NCBI GenBank assembly: GCA_947503135.1
Contig: CANNCQ010000013.1
Span: 1 to 64,000 of the forward strand
DNA from: an uncultured Aquimarina sp.
GTDB taxonomy: Bacteria; Bacteroidota; Bacteroidia; Flavobacteriales; Flavobacteriaceae
Direction of reading: 5' to 3'
Length of the DNA: 64,000 nucleotides
In this document: positions 35,592-44,940 of the stretch, in pieces
Layout: the number at the start of each line of letters is the position of its first letter
How positions within the stretch are numbered: the stretch's first letter is position 1
Translations under genes and position numbers: made by a program
Notes under the pieces: model-generated
The model's database searches: none
The model's input: the letters and a program-made list of their open reading frames with translations, nothing else
Told to the model about the DNA's origin: nothing

Positions 35592-35652
35592 TTTTTAGTC
35601 TAGAGTTGAGTTTATAATTGAAGACTCAAAAATTAAAACCTATACCTAATAA

Positions 35653-36150
35653 ATGGCTACAGTAAATAAAAATTTATCAGTTTACGATAAAGCAACCCTC
35701 CCAAACGCGAAAGATTTTCGGTTTGGGATTGTTGTTTCAGAATGGAACGAAACAATTACCAACGGCCTTTTTCAAGGTGCTTTTGATGCTTTTATTGATT
35801 GCGGAGTGCTTAAAGAAAATATAGTGCGTTGGGATGTTCCTGGAAGTTTTGAGCTTATTTACGGAGCAAAAAAAATGCAACAATCGTATGATATGCTAGA
35901 TGCTGTTATTGTGATAGGTTGTGTAATTCAAGGAGAAACAAAACATTTTGATTTTGTTTGTGAAGGAGTTACTCAAGGCATTAAAGATTTAAATATTCAA
36001 AGCGATATTCCTGTAATTTTTTGTGTATTGACCGATAATACCGAACAACAATCCATTGATCGTTCGGGTGGGATTCATGGAAATAAAGGAACCGAAGCAG
36101 CAATTGGTGCTATTAAGATGGCTCAATTACGTAAAAATGCTAAATTTTAA
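35653..36150 (+). CDS. ribH: 6,7-dimethyl-8-ribityllumazine synthase
   Basis: This 165-residue lumazine synthase has VSEWNETIT, WDVPGSFEL, CVIQGETKHFDFV and the C-terminal GIHGNKGTEAA with the family histidine. It condenses the ribityl-aminouracil with a butanone phosphate, the penultimate riboflavin step, and assembles as a pentamer or capsid. No FMN riboswitch is visible upstream; other rib genes are elsewhere. Confidence 0.96.
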   Translation: MATVNKNLSVYDKATLPNAKDFRFGIVVSEWNETITNGLFQGAFDAFIDCGVLKENIVRWDVPGSFELIYGAKKMQQSYDMLDAVIVIGCVIQGETKHFDFVCEGVTQGIKDLNIQSDIPVIFCVLTDNTEQQSIDRSGGIHGNKGTEAAIGAIKMAQLRKNAKF

Positions 36151-36212
36151 GCTTGCTTCTTAACTTCAACTTAAAAATTAGAAAAATTCTTCATTTTTAA
36201 GTAAATTTAAAT

Positions 36213-36497
36213 ATGGGTTTATTATCAAGAAGAAAGAATAAGAAATTTAGTTATACTCCTCGTTATTACAAACAGGATGGTGAAGGAAGCCCTTTTTCAA
36301 TAAAACAAAAGTTCGATGATTATCGTACTACTTTAGAAACTCCTAAAGGGGTTAAAGGTAAGTTTTCCCAAGCATGGGAAGAATATAGAAGCAACCCTAA
36401 AAGTACTGCAAACAAAAGGATTGTTATCATAGGTGTAATTTTACTAGTTCTTTTTTTATTTTTTATTGAATTTGATCTTTCAATTTTTTCTAACTAA
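36213..36497 (+). CDS. Small C-tail membrane protein, 94 aa
   Basis: This basic protein (MGLLSRRKNKKFSYTPRYYK) ends in one hydrophobic helix (about 71-88), so it is a tail-anchored inner-membrane protein. Homologues between ribH and mutL are sometimes called riboflavin synthase subunit beta, which appears to be carried over from ribH. Its stop overlaps the mutL start by one base (TAATG). Function unknown. Confidence 0.72.
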   Translation: MGLLSRRKNKKFSYTPRYYKQDGEGSPFSIKQKFDDYRTTLETPKGVKGKFSQAWEEYRSNPKSTANKRIVIIGVILLVLFLFFIEFDLSIFSN

Positions 36498-38398
36498 TGT
36501 CCGATATTATACAATTATTACCAGACCACGTAGCTAATCAAATAGCCGCAGGGGAAGTTGTTCAGCGACCGGCATCTGTGGTTAAAGAATTACTGGAAAA
36601 TGCTATAGATTCTGGTGCAACAGAAATTAGTTTAATTATAAAAGAGGCAGGAAAAACACTAATACAAGTTGTTGATAATGGAAAGGGGATGAGTGTTACT
36701 GATGCTCGTTTATGTTTTGAAAGGCATGCTACTTCTAAAATTAGTTCTGCAGACGATTTATTTAATTTAACTACTAAGGGATTTAGAGGAGAGGCCTTAG
36801 CTTCTATTGCTGCTATTGCCCATGTGGAAATGCGAACTAAGCCTGAGGGAGATGACTTAGGAACACATATTAAAATAGAAGGAAGTGAAGTTGTAATACA
36901 AGAGCCTTGCGCTACACCTAAGGGTACAACTATTTGGGTTAAAAACTTATTTTTTAATGTACCTGCACGAAGAAATTTTTTAAAATCGAATCCGGTTGAG
37001 CTACGACATGTAATTGATGAATTTCATAGGGTGTCAATGGTGCATTCGGCTATTAAATTTGAATTGTATTCCGAAGGCTCGGAAATGTTTAAGCTTCCGT
37101 TAAGTAATATTCGTCAGCGTTTAGTGCATATTTTTGGTGCTAAAACTAACGAAAAGCTTGTGCCTGTAGAGGAAACTACCGAAATATTAGGAATTAAGGG
37201 GTTTGTGGGAAAACCTGAATTCGCTAAAAAAACTCGAGGAGAACAATTTTTGTTTGTCAACGATCGATTTGTTAAAAGTCCGTATTTACACCATGCGGTA
37301 ATGGCTGCATTTGATGGATTACTTCAACCTAAAACACACCCTAGTTATTATTTATATTTAAGGGTCGATCCTAAAAGTATCGATATTAATATTCATCCTA
37401 CTAAAACAGAAGTAAAATTTGATAACGAACAAGCATTGTATGCCATTATTAGAGCTACAATTAAACATGGCTTAGGGCAATTTAATGTAACTCCGGTATT
37501 GGATTTTGAAAGAGAATCTAGCATGGATGTCCCTTATGACTATAAAAACAAGTCTGTAAAAACACCTCAAGTAGAAGTAGATCGTACTTTTAATCCTTTT
37601 AAAACGGAAAGCGAGCCACAATCATTCCGATCACCAAAAGCATCTTCATCAACAGAAGGTCAACAAACTTTTGGGTCTAGCTTTAATAAAAACTATAAAA
37701 AAGCACCTGAACCAAAATGGGAGAGTTTGTATTCAGGTTTAGGAGATGTTGATTTAGAAACACAACTTAAATCAAATTTGGAATTTGAAAGTGTAGCAAA
37801 TAATGAAAAATTATTTTCAGATGGTCATAATGAAGATAAAAATCAAGGGGTTTATCAGCTTCATAAAAAATATTTAGTAACTACCATTAAGAGTGGTTTG
37901 GTGGTAATACATCAAAACAGGGCACACCAACGCATTTTATACGAAGATTTTAGAAAGCAGATTTCGCAAACTAATTCTATTAGTCAGCAGTTGCTTTTTC
38001 CGTTACAATTGCCTTTTTCAAAATCAGAGATAGCGATTATAAAAGCTCTAGAAAATGAGCTTATATATGCAGGGTTTGGATTTGAAAGTTTTCAAGACGA
38101 TAGTATTTCTATAAACGGTATTCCTACGGTAGTGAGTGAAAGTGAGGTGTCCATAATACTTGAGCAATTAATAGCAGATATAGAGTTAGAGGTACCCAAG
38201 AGTAGTTTTTCTCAGTTGGAAGTATTATCAAAATCTTTAGCTAAAACAGCTGCAGTAAAAACAGGAGTTATTTTAGAGAAAGAAATGCAACAGCATTTAG
38301 TAGATCAGCTTTTTGCTTGCGAAGAGGCAAATAGGTCGCCAAACGGTAAAAACACCTATACCACAATAAGTATTGACGAACTGGATAGAAAATTTTAA
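36497..38398 (+). CDS. mutL: DNA mismatch repair protein MutL
   Basis: This 633-residue protein has the GHKL ATPase motifs ENAIDSGA, VVDNGKGM and GFRGEALASI, then the transducer domain, a linker (about 345-445) and a C-terminal dimerisation domain. The place of the endonuclease motif DQHAxxExxxxE reads HQNRAHQRILYE (472-483), and the zinc-binding CPHGRP site reads SPNGKN near 614, so nicking activity looks lost or altered. It couples MutS recognition to repair. Two rhomboid genes follow without gap. Confidence 0.95.
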   Translation: MSDIIQLLPDHVANQIAAGEVVQRPASVVKELLENAIDSGATEISLIIKEAGKTLIQVVDNGKGMSVTDARLCFERHATSKISSADDLFNLTTKGFRGEALASIAAIAHVEMRTKPEGDDLGTHIKIEGSEVVIQEPCATPKGTTIWVKNLFFNVPARRNFLKSNPVELRHVIDEFHRVSMVHSAIKFELYSEGSEMFKLPLSNIRQRLVHIFGAKTNEKLVPVEETTEILGIKGFVGKPEFAKKTRGEQFLFVNDRFVKSPYLHHAVMAAFDGLLQPKTHPSYYLYLRVDPKSIDINIHPTKTEVKFDNEQALYAIIRATIKHGLGQFNVTPVLDFERESSMDVPYDYKNKSVKTPQVEVDRTFNPFKTESEPQSFRSPKASSSTEGQQTFGSSFNKNYKKAPEPKWESLYSGLGDVDLETQLKSNLEFESVANNEKLFSDGHNEDKNQGVYQLHKKYLVTTIKSGLVVIHQNRAHQRILYEDFRKQISQTNSISQQLLFPLQLPFSKSEIAIIKALENELIYAGFGFESFQDDSISINGIPTVVSESEVSIILEQLIADIELEVPKSSFSQLEVLSKSLAKTAAVKTGVILEKEMQQHLVDQLFACEEANRSPNGKNTYTTISIDELDRKF

Positions 38399-38400
38399 TA

Positions 38401-39162
38401 ATGGGAAGAATTACAGATACAGTTAAAACGTTATTGATTATAAACGTAGTGTTTTATATAGGTAGTGGTTTTTTGAAAATGCGCGGTATAGATGCAGATG
38501 GTTTATTTGCTTTATGGTTTCCGGAACATCCAAACTTCAAAATTTGGCAACTACTAACTCACATGTTTATGCATGGAGGTACAACACATTTGTTTTTCAA
38601 TATGTTTGCATTGTATATGTTTGGTAGTAATATTGAAAATTCTTTAGGTCAGAGCAAGTTCTTATTTTTATATTTTTCAGCTGGTTTTGGAGCAGCGGCA
38701 TTACAGTTAGCTTCTATGTATTATTCTTATTTACCAACCTACGATTTATATATACAGCAGGGATTAACTGCTGTTGAAATGAAACAATTTTTTCAGCAAC
38801 TTATTGAAACAGGTCAATATAGAATATATGAGGGTATAAGTGAAGATAATGCAATGGCTATGATAAAAGCGTTTAGTACTCCTATGGTAGGCGCTTCGGG
38901 GGCTATTTTTGGAGTAGTAGTCGCATTTGCCGTTTTATACCCTAACTTACCTTTAACCCTTATGTTTATTCCTGTGCCAATTAAAGCAAAATACCTAATT
39001 GGAGGTTATGTACTAATGGATTTATACGCTGCAATTACAGGTAATAATATTATTGGTCCAGCTAATACTGCTAATTGGGCACATTTAGGTGGAGCACTTA
39101 TAGGATTTATTATTATATGGTATTGGAAAAAAAAATCGTTTAATAATAAACGTTGGTACTAA
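38401..39162 (+). CDS. Rhomboid family intramembrane serine protease
   Basis: This 253-residue polytopic protein has the catalytic serine in GASGAIFG (S166) and the partner histidine in AHLGGALIGF (H228), with HMFMHGGTTHLFFNM for the conserved H/N helix. It cleaves transmembrane substrates within the membrane; no substrate can be named. It lies 2 bases after mutL and directly abuts a second rhomboid gene. Confidence 0.92.
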   Translation: MGRITDTVKTLLIINVVFYIGSGFLKMRGIDADGLFALWFPEHPNFKIWQLLTHMFMHGGTTHLFFNMFALYMFGSNIENSLGQSKFLFLYFSAGFGAAALQLASMYYSYLPTYDLYIQQGLTAVEMKQFFQQLIETGQYRIYEGISEDNAMAMIKAFSTPMVGASGAIFGVVVAFAVLYPNLPLTLMFIPVPIKAKYLIGGYVLMDLYAAITGNNIIGPANTANWAHLGGALIGFIIIWYWKKKSFNNKRWY

Positions 39163-40041
39163 ATGACAGTTAAACAAGCATATTCAAAATATTACTTACA
39201 AGGGTCGGTTTTAAGTAAGCTAATCATTATAAATGTAGCTGTTTTTATATTTTTTCTACTGTTAGAAAACCTTGCTTTTTTATTTCAGGTTAACTTAAGC
39301 AACATACAAAGTTGGTTTAGTTTTCCTAACGATATTGTTACCTATATTAAAAGACCATGGACAATTATTACCTATGGATTTTTACATTCTGATTTCCGTC
39401 ATATTTTATGGAATATGGTTTTTTTATATTGGTTTGCACCTATTTTTTTAAATATTCATACAGGAAGGCGTTTTTTAAATATATACATTTTAGGTATTAT
39501 TTTTGGAGCATTATCGTATATGTTAGCGTTTGCTTTATTTCCTGCTTTTGCAAATACAAAAGGTAGTATGGTAGGGGCTTCAGCCGCAGTATATGCAGTT
39601 ATGGTTGCAGCCACTATACAAAGCCCTAATCAATCTTTCAGGTTAATGTTTATACCAGTGAATATTAAGTTATGGTGGATTTGCATTGGTAAAATACTAT
39701 TAGATTTAGCAAGTCTTAAAAGTGCTAATGCTGGAGGGCATTTTGCTCATTTAGGCGGTGCTGCAATAGGCTATTTGTATATGATTCAGTTGCAAAAAGG
39801 TAATGATATAGGTACACCTGTTGAAAATTTTATGGATTGGTTGGTGGCTTTAGTGAAACCTTCTGAAAAACCTAAATTAAAAACAGTTCATAATAGCAAA
39901 AAAAGAACCGCTGTAAATACTAAAATAAAAAATCCCAATCAAGCTCAAATAGATGAAATACTAGATAAGATTAGTAAAAGCGGTTATGAAAGTTTGTCTA
40001 AAAAAGAGAAAGAAGTTCTTTTTAAAGCAGGAAAAAATTAA
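39163..40041 (+). CDS. Second rhomboid family protein
   Basis: This 292-residue paralogue starts right after the first rhomboid. It keeps the serine (S140) and the histidine (H196 in AHLGGAAIGY), but the motif is GASAAVYA rather than GASG. A cytoplasmic C-terminal tail of about 85 residues ends LSKKEKEVLFKAGKN, a motif also seen at the end of many flavobacterial rhomboids. It is likely active, but the altered glycine leaves this open. Confidence 0.9.
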   Translation: MTVKQAYSKYYLQGSVLSKLIIINVAVFIFFLLLENLAFLFQVNLSNIQSWFSFPNDIVTYIKRPWTIITYGFLHSDFRHILWNMVFLYWFAPIFLNIHTGRRFLNIYILGIIFGALSYMLAFALFPAFANTKGSMVGASAAVYAVMVAATIQSPNQSFRLMFIPVNIKLWWICIGKILLDLASLKSANAGGHFAHLGGAAIGYLYMIQLQKGNDIGTPVENFMDWLVALVKPSEKPKLKTVHNSKKRTAVNTKIKNPNQAQIDEILDKISKSGYESLSKKEKEVLFKAGKN

Positions 40042-41058
40042 ATGGGAAGAAAGTTAATTTTTTCTATAAATATTATTTTAGTACTTGTAACTCTTGTTAT
40101 TTGCGGACTTACTTATATAGCACCTAGTAAGCAAGGTATTTTGTTAGGAGTTACTTTATTGCTTCCAGGCTTATTGGTAATCAATTTTATTTTTTTTGTT
40201 TTTTGGCTGGTTAAGTTAGATAAAAGGGTTCTTTTGTCATTAGCTTTTTTGGTTATGGCCTTCCCTTTTTTTAATCGTATTTTCAATGTAAAAATAAAAT
40301 CTCCTAAAAAAAAAGAGTACACATCAGAAAATAAAATAAGCATCGCTTCATTTAATGTTTTACATTATAATAATCAAGAATTTGAAACGGAGTCATTAAA
40401 TAACTGTTTTTCATTATTTGAAAAAGAAAAAGTAGATTTATTTGGTTTGCAAGAAGCTAATAAAAAAATAAAGAAATATCCTTTTATTAATAGTAATAAT
40501 ATAAAAGGACATTTTTCACAGAGTTGGATTTATACTAAACATAAAATGCTCAATTCAGAAGTATTAAATATTTCTTTTGGAAAGCATAGTAAAAGGAGAA
40601 GTATTACCTGTGCGGATGTTATTATGAATAAAGACACTTTAAGAATGTATAATTTACATTTTGAATCGTACCGTTTTCCTAAAAAAGCAACCGAACTTCA
40701 TAAAAAAGGGATAACCAACTTTAGAAGTAAGATAAAAAAGGTTTTTAAAGTTCATGAAAATGAAGTGAATGAACTTATATTACATATTAAAGAAAGTCCT
40801 TATCCGGTAATTGTTATGGGCGATTTTAATAATAATTCTTTTTCTTATGAATACACACAGCTTATAAAGCAATGCGCATTGAAAGATACATTTGTAGCAG
40901 CAGGTAATGGCTTTGGAGTTACTTTTGATTTCAAGTATTTCCCTACACGTATAGATTTTATTTTAGTACCTAAAACGGCTAAAGTTTATAGTCATGATGT
41001 TATAAAGGTTAAAAACTGGTCCGATCACTACCCTATAATTACTGAAATTTCGTTGTGA
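40042..41058 (+). CDS. Membrane endonuclease/exonuclease/phosphatase protein
   Basis: This 338-residue protein has two to three N-terminal membrane helices (about 7-80) and a soluble EEP domain with IASFNVLHYN, GLQEANKK, VMGDFNNN and the final WSDHYPII histidine-aspartate pair. The catalytic set is complete. The likely reaction is hydrolysis of a phosphodiester (nucleic acid or lipid) at the membrane. It starts directly after the second rhomboid stop and overlaps the next gene by 4 bases. Confidence 0.88.
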   Translation: MGRKLIFSINIILVLVTLVICGLTYIAPSKQGILLGVTLLLPGLLVINFIFFVFWLVKLDKRVLLSLAFLVMAFPFFNRIFNVKIKSPKKKEYTSENKISIASFNVLHYNNQEFETESLNNCFSLFEKEKVDLFGLQEANKKIKKYPFINSNNIKGHFSQSWIYTKHKMLNSEVLNISFGKHSKRRSITCADVIMNKDTLRMYNLHFESYRFPKKATELHKKGITNFRSKIKKVFKVHENEVNELILHIKESPYPVIVMGDFNNNSFSYEYTQLIKQCALKDTFVAAGNGFGVTFDFKYFPTRIDFILVPKTAKVYSHDVIKVKNWSDHYPIITEISL

Positions 41059-41378
41059 TAGATTGGTATATTATTAGTAGAAATTTAGTGCATTATGGAG
41101 GCCATTTTATAATTCCAATAGTTATAGCATACTTTTTTTTTAGAAGTAATTGGATTAAGGTTTTTTTGTTGCTAGTAGCAACAATGTTAGTCGATCTGGA
41201 TCATTTAATTGTCGAGCCTATATTTGATCCTAATCGATGTAGTGTTGGTTTTCATTTTCTTCATTCGTATATAGCAATTGCAATTTATGGGTTACTATTT
41301 TTTATAAATAAAACTCGTGTAGTAGCACTAGGATTACTATTACATATGTTTTTCGATTATCAGGATTGTTTTTGGTAA
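41055..41378 (+). CDS. DUF6122-type small membrane protein
   Basis: This 107-residue protein starts at GTG (GTGA overlaps the stop of the preceding gene, so translation is coupled). It has about four membrane helices, with histidines and aspartates at helix ends (LVDLDHLIVEP, HFLHSYIAIA, HMFFDYQD) resembling metal-dependent membrane hydrolases. The function is unknown. It closes the mutL-rhomboid-EEP run. Confidence 0.8.
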   Translation: MIDWYIISRNLVHYGGHFIIPIVIAYFFFRSNWIKVFLLLVATMLVDLDHLIVEPIFDPNRCSVGFHFLHSYIAIAIYGLLFFINKTRVVALGLLLHMFFDYQDCFW

Positions 41379-41454
41379 ACCAGCTCTAAAAGAATCTAAA
41401 TAATTACTTTAAAACCGAATAAAGTCCGAACTTTGTAATCCAAATAATTATAGT

Positions 41455-42477
41455 ATGTGGAATAAAACATTTGGTCTTACGCTAAAAATTTCTATAATTT
41501 TAGTTTATGTAGTTATTGTAGCTGGTGCTGTAGTGCGCATGACAGGTTCTGGTATGGGGTGTCCCGATTGGCCAAAGTGTTTTGGATATGCAATACCTCC
41601 TACAGAAAGTTCGCAGTTAGATTGGAAGCCAAACCACGAGTATAAAAAAGGTCAAAAAATAATTAAAGAAGCATCTATTTTTGAGGCTGTAGAAGATTTT
41701 ACTTCTGCAAATAGCTATAATGCTAATTATTGGAAAAAATATACGAAACACGATTATGCTATATTTAATCCGATACATACATGGATAGAATACATTAATC
41801 GATTAGCAACTGTTGTTTTTGGATTCCCTTTATTAATTTTATTTGGATTGAGTTTTTTTAAATGGAAAGTAGATAAACGGTACTTTTTTTTGTCTTTAGC
41901 AGTGTTGTTAAGTGTTCTTTTTGAAGCTGTTTTAGGTAAAATCGTCGTAGATACTAATTTGCAACCAGTTCGCATAACACTACATGTGCTCTTTGTATTT
42001 TTCATACTAGCTTTTTTATTAGGTTTACGCTATGTATTTAAAAATCCAAAGCCACTATTAAACCAATCACGATTAGTAAATAGCTTGGCGATTATAGCTT
42101 TAAGTGTTACTTTTATTCAAGTTTTCTTGGGTACTCAATTAAGGCAATTTATTGATGTTCAAATGCAGTTAAATGGACATTTAAAACCAGAAAAATGGTT
42201 AGCTACCCCACCTGTAATATTTTATATACATCGGTCATTCTCAATTTTAGTTGTAATTGTAAATGTGTTATGGATTTATTTTTATAAAAAAACTGCTAGT
42301 ACATCAAGGCTTTTAAATTGGGTAGGTTTACTGTTAGTTTTAGAGGTGTTAACAGGTATTGTATTGTACTATTTAAACTTTCCATTCTTAACCCAGCCTT
42401 TACATTTATTATTAAGTAGTTTGTTATTTGGGACACAATTTTATGCAATGTTATTATTGTTAAAGCGAGCACAGTAA
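41455..42477 (+). CDS. ctaA: Heme A synthase (COX15/CtaA family)
   Basis: This 340-residue membrane protein has eight predicted helices. VVRMTGSGMGCPDWPKCFG near the N-terminus, IHTWIEYINRL and later IHRSFSILVV carry the haem-ligating histidines of the family. It oxidises haem O to haem A for cytochrome oxidase in the inner membrane. It stands alone, 76 bases after the DUF6122 gene. Confidence 0.92.
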   Translation: MWNKTFGLTLKISIILVYVVIVAGAVVRMTGSGMGCPDWPKCFGYAIPPTESSQLDWKPNHEYKKGQKIIKEASIFEAVEDFTSANSYNANYWKKYTKHDYAIFNPIHTWIEYINRLATVVFGFPLLILFGLSFFKWKVDKRYFFLSLAVLLSVLFEAVLGKIVVDTNLQPVRITLHVLFVFFILAFLLGLRYVFKNPKPLLNQSRLVNSLAIIALSVTFIQVFLGTQLRQFIDVQMQLNGHLKPEKWLATPPVIFYIHRSFSILVVIVNVLWIYFYKKTASTSRLLNWVGLLLVLEVLTGIVLYYLNFPFLTQPLHLLLSSLLFGTQFYAMLLLLKRAQ

Positions 42478-42598
42478 ACAGGGTTATGTGTTTTAACTGT
42501 TTATATTGTTTATCAACGATTTGTAATCAAATTGTGTTTTGGAATTTAAAGAATTTGAAGGATTAATTGTAGCTTTAGTTAAATAAATACTATAAATA

Positions 42599-43276
42599 AT
42601 GAAATCAATCTACTTCGTTTTTTTGTTTTTAATAACTTTTAATCTACTTGCTCAAACTCGGATTGTAAAATTAAATACGGCCAATTACCAGAAGTCTTCT
42701 TTGGTTAACAGACAATTACAAACAAAAAAAGTTCAGGAGGAAATTGATTCTCAGTCGATGACTAGTGCCTTAATAGGTAAAGCAATATTACCATCGCAAT
42801 ATCGATTTAAATCTAAAAATCTTAAACTTAATGGGGCAGGGCTTAGGGAAATGCTTTGGATTGATTTGTATGCCTGCGGTTTATACTTGCCTGAAAAAAA
42901 TTCAGTAGCTTCTAAAATAGTTAGTAGTAATGAGGCAATGGTTATTAGGTTAGATATATTGTCGAACGCGATTTCTAAAAATAAATTGATAAAAGCTTTT
43001 GAGAAAGGATTTGAAAAAGCAAATACTGAAAAAGCAACCGAAATATATAAAAAAGAGTTAGCTGAATTTATTAGTTTTTTGGACGTGAAAATTCAAGTAG
43101 GCGATAAGTATGATATCGTTTACACACCGGGGGTGGGAACGACATTATATGTGAATTACAAAAAAAAGGGTACTGTTGAGGGGCTTTCATTTAAATCGGC
43201 AATTTTCAACATTTGGTTATCTGATATTGAACCAGCAGATAAAAGCTTAAAAAGAGAATTACTTGGTAATATTTGA
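42599..43276 (+). CDS. Chalcone isomerase-like secreted protein
   Basis: This 225-residue protein has a signal peptide (cleaved near NLLAQ, 19). The chalcone isomerase-like domain is seen in LNGAGLREMLWIDLYACGLYLP and the C-terminal FKSAIFNIWLSD. Bacterial relatives are not known to make flavonoids and may bind fatty acids or act in the periplasm. It is convergent with the next gene; a weak hairpin (43280-43308) lies between them. Confidence 0.85.
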   Translation: MKSIYFVFLFLITFNLLAQTRIVKLNTANYQKSSLVNRQLQTKKVQEEIDSQSMTSALIGKAILPSQYRFKSKNLKLNGAGLREMLWIDLYACGLYLPEKNSVASKIVSSNEAMVIRLDILSNAISKNKLIKAFEKGFEKANTEKATEIYKKELAEFISFLDVKIQVGDKYDIVYTPGVGTTLYVNYKKKGTVEGLSFKSAIFNIWLSDIEPADKSLKRELLGNI

Positions 43277-43304
43277 TGATTAGTTTAATTTTTTATGTTT
43301 TAAA

Positions 43305-44393
43305 CTAAGGAATTCGCCTTAAAAAGACAGCAACCCTGGCATCTCTAATTTGGCCTGTTTCGAGAACTGTTCGAAATCCAATGCTTGTGCCAGCAGGAAT
43401 TGCTACAGGAGTAGCTAATATTTCCGTGAAAACAATATTATTAACAGCCCCACTTGCAGTAAAGGTAAACAAATTGGTATCTGTAGCAGAGTTTATTACA
43501 GCTATCTCAGCAGTACTTCCTGCATCGCTTATATCGGCATTAAAACTTACTGCATAAGCCTCCCAGTTTTCCGGTAATGGGATTCCAATTTGTCCTATCG
43601 CGTTATTTCCAAAAGACCATTCTAAGCTATTGCTTTGCAAATTAGCAGCTTCCTCGGCCCAAATAACTATTTTTTCGTACACAATAGCATTGGAACTCCC
43701 TAGGGAACTCCTGTCTACCTTAACGACATCACCATTATCTTGAACTCCTAAAATTTTGGTAACTGCATTGTCGTTAAACTCATTTGCTGCTAAATTGTAA
43801 CCTTCTAATTGTAATTGATTATTTGTTTTTAGCCTGAAAGGGGTAAAAATCCCTGGGCCTTCAACATCGGTGCCATAGTTGCGAATTTCAAAATCATTAT
43901 TACCACCTCCACTGCTATTATTAATAAAAGCCCAATTTTGGAGTACCGTGTTTCCAGCAAGATTAAGATTTGCTAAAAATAAAAAAGAGTCATTTCCATA
44001 CCTATCTAACCGAATTCCTCCATTGGTTCCTGCGACATGTAATTGTCTTTCGGCTACGAATCCAGTTAGATTAGAAATACCTACTTGTCCGTCAGTATTT
44101 ATGCTAATACCTTCGTCATCACCATCTCCACTTATAAAATTGCTGTTGAGTTGGATATTTTCAGTAGCGATATGGTTTCCTAAATTATCACCAATAGCAA
44201 CCCATGCTGTGCCGTTATATTGAAGAATAATATCGTCATCCGTACTGTAAGCAATCGATCCCAAGTTAGCAGTAATTAGGGCAGTTATTTCCGAAGTTGT
44301 ACCTGTAGGAAGTCCCATAGTTGAGTTTGCTGTTATTTGAGAATATAGTGTGGGTGAAAATAATAGTAGCGATAAGAAAGAGAGTAATTTCAT
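43305..44393 (-). CDS. Secreted hypothetical protein, tail-fibre-like
   Basis: This 362-residue protein has a signal peptide (cleaved near TLYSQ, 19). The body is low in charge and repetitive, with ITANSTMGLPTGTTSE, DDIILQYNGTAWVAIGD and GQVGISNLTG, a style shared with flavobacterial surface proteins and phage tail-fibre regions. No type IX tail is obvious; the C-terminus is a jelly-roll-like beta domain. It sits at the edge of the accessory patch. Function unknown. Confidence 0.7.
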   Translation of the reverse strand: MKLLSFLSLLLFSPTLYSQITANSTMGLPTGTTSEITALITANLGSIAYSTDDDIILQYNGTAWVAIGDNLGNHIATENIQLNSNFISGDGDDEGISINTDGQVGISNLTGFVAERQLHVAGTNGGIRLDRYGNDSFLFLANLNLAGNTVLQNWAFINNSSGGGNNDFEIRNYGTDVEGPGIFTPFRLKTNNQLQLEGYNLAANEFNDNAVTKILGVQDNGDVVKVDRSSLGSSNAIVYEKIVIWAEEAANLQSNSLEWSFGNNAIGQIGIPLPENWEAYAVSFNADISDAGSTAEIAVINSATDTNLFTFTASGAVNNIVFTEILATPVAIPAGTSIGFRTVLETGQIRDARVAVFLRRIP

Positions 44394-44446
44394 ATAATAC
44401 TTATTGGCATTAGGTTATTAAAAATAACTCTAATTTTTGATTATGA

Positions 44447-44490
44447 AACAAAAAAAGATCGTCTAAATTTATATAAACGATCTTTTTTGT
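44447..44490 (-). terminator. Terminator beside the displaced pheT end
   Basis: A perfect 12-bp stem (AAAAAAGATCGT against ACGATCTTTTTT) with a 14-base loop lies 22 bases after the stop of the pheT remnant on the minus strand, where a terminator of the ancestral pheT is expected. It can also work on the plus strand. Confidence 0.82.
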
Positions 44491-44511
44491 AGGAGAGTCA
44501 AATATTTTACT

Positions 44512-44655
44512 TTATCTCAACGCTGCCGAAAATTCATTTTCAAAAGTAGCTTGTAATTTGGACATTATCTTGTCAATTTGCTTATCAGTAAGTGTTTTGT
44601 TTTCATCTAAAAGAGTAAAAATTAAGGCATACGATTTTTTACCTTCAGGTAAATT
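44512..44655 (-). pseudogene. Displaced 3' end of pheT (48 codons)
   Basis: This 144-base stretch repeats the last 47 codons plus stop of pheT (47138-47281), in the same orientation. I count 9 differences (135/144 identical); 7 are synonymous and 2 change residues (E to A and S to I). There is no start codon or gene body. Similarity ends abruptly at about 44655. The pattern suggests a pheT end that was under selection until recently, left behind by an insertion or recombination event. Confidence 0.9.
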
Positions 44656-44679
44656 TTTTTGAAAACTTTATTAATAATG

Positions 44680-44771
44680 TACAAACCTTTGCAGTTCTAC
44701 TTTCTGTTTATCTTTAGAAGCTTTTACTTTTTGTAGTATGTCTATTATTTTGTTTAGGGCGTTTATTGGTT
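44680..44771 (-). pseudogene. Decayed ORF fragment in left direct repeat
   Basis: On the minus strand this reads KPINALNKIIDILQKVKAS and a few more codons before a stop, with no start. It is partly the same as the decayed ORF at 46765-46970. A GC-rich patch with no ORF (44793-44816) lies just to its right. The parent gene is not recognised. Confidence 0.3.
44712..44771. repeat. Direct repeat, left copy
   Basis: This 60-base segment (starting CTTTAGAAGC) recurs at 46897-46960 in the same orientation with a few substitutions and a 4-base indel (GTTTAGGGCG in both). The two copies flank the BspA-like gene. Confidence 0.8.
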
Positions 44772-44940
44772 TCTATTTATTAAAGAAATCGCAGCGGGCT
44801 TTCGGCAGTCGCTATTTTTTTTGTGACCTGAAAAAATGAGCTTCAACAAAAGCCTCAATCCCTAACGCAAAGGTTATCTAAAGTTTTAGTAAAGCACACA
44901 TAAAAAACCTCACTTATAGCCTGTTAGCTTATATATGTTA

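Noticed and set aside
35592..35652. FMN riboswitch in front of ribH
   Set aside because: The 61-base gap is too short and shows none of the conserved RFN-element segments.
36213..36497. Riboflavin synthase subunit beta as name for the 94-aa gene next to ribH
   Set aside because: The protein is a short basic tail-anchored membrane protein with no lumazine or riboflavin synthase motif.
44860..44934. CTAACG and TGTTAGC motifs that could form an integron attC-like site left of the BspA-like gene
   Set aside because: Only five bases pair at the ends, the core sites do not fit GTTRRRY/RYYYAAC well, and there is no integron integrase or second cassette.
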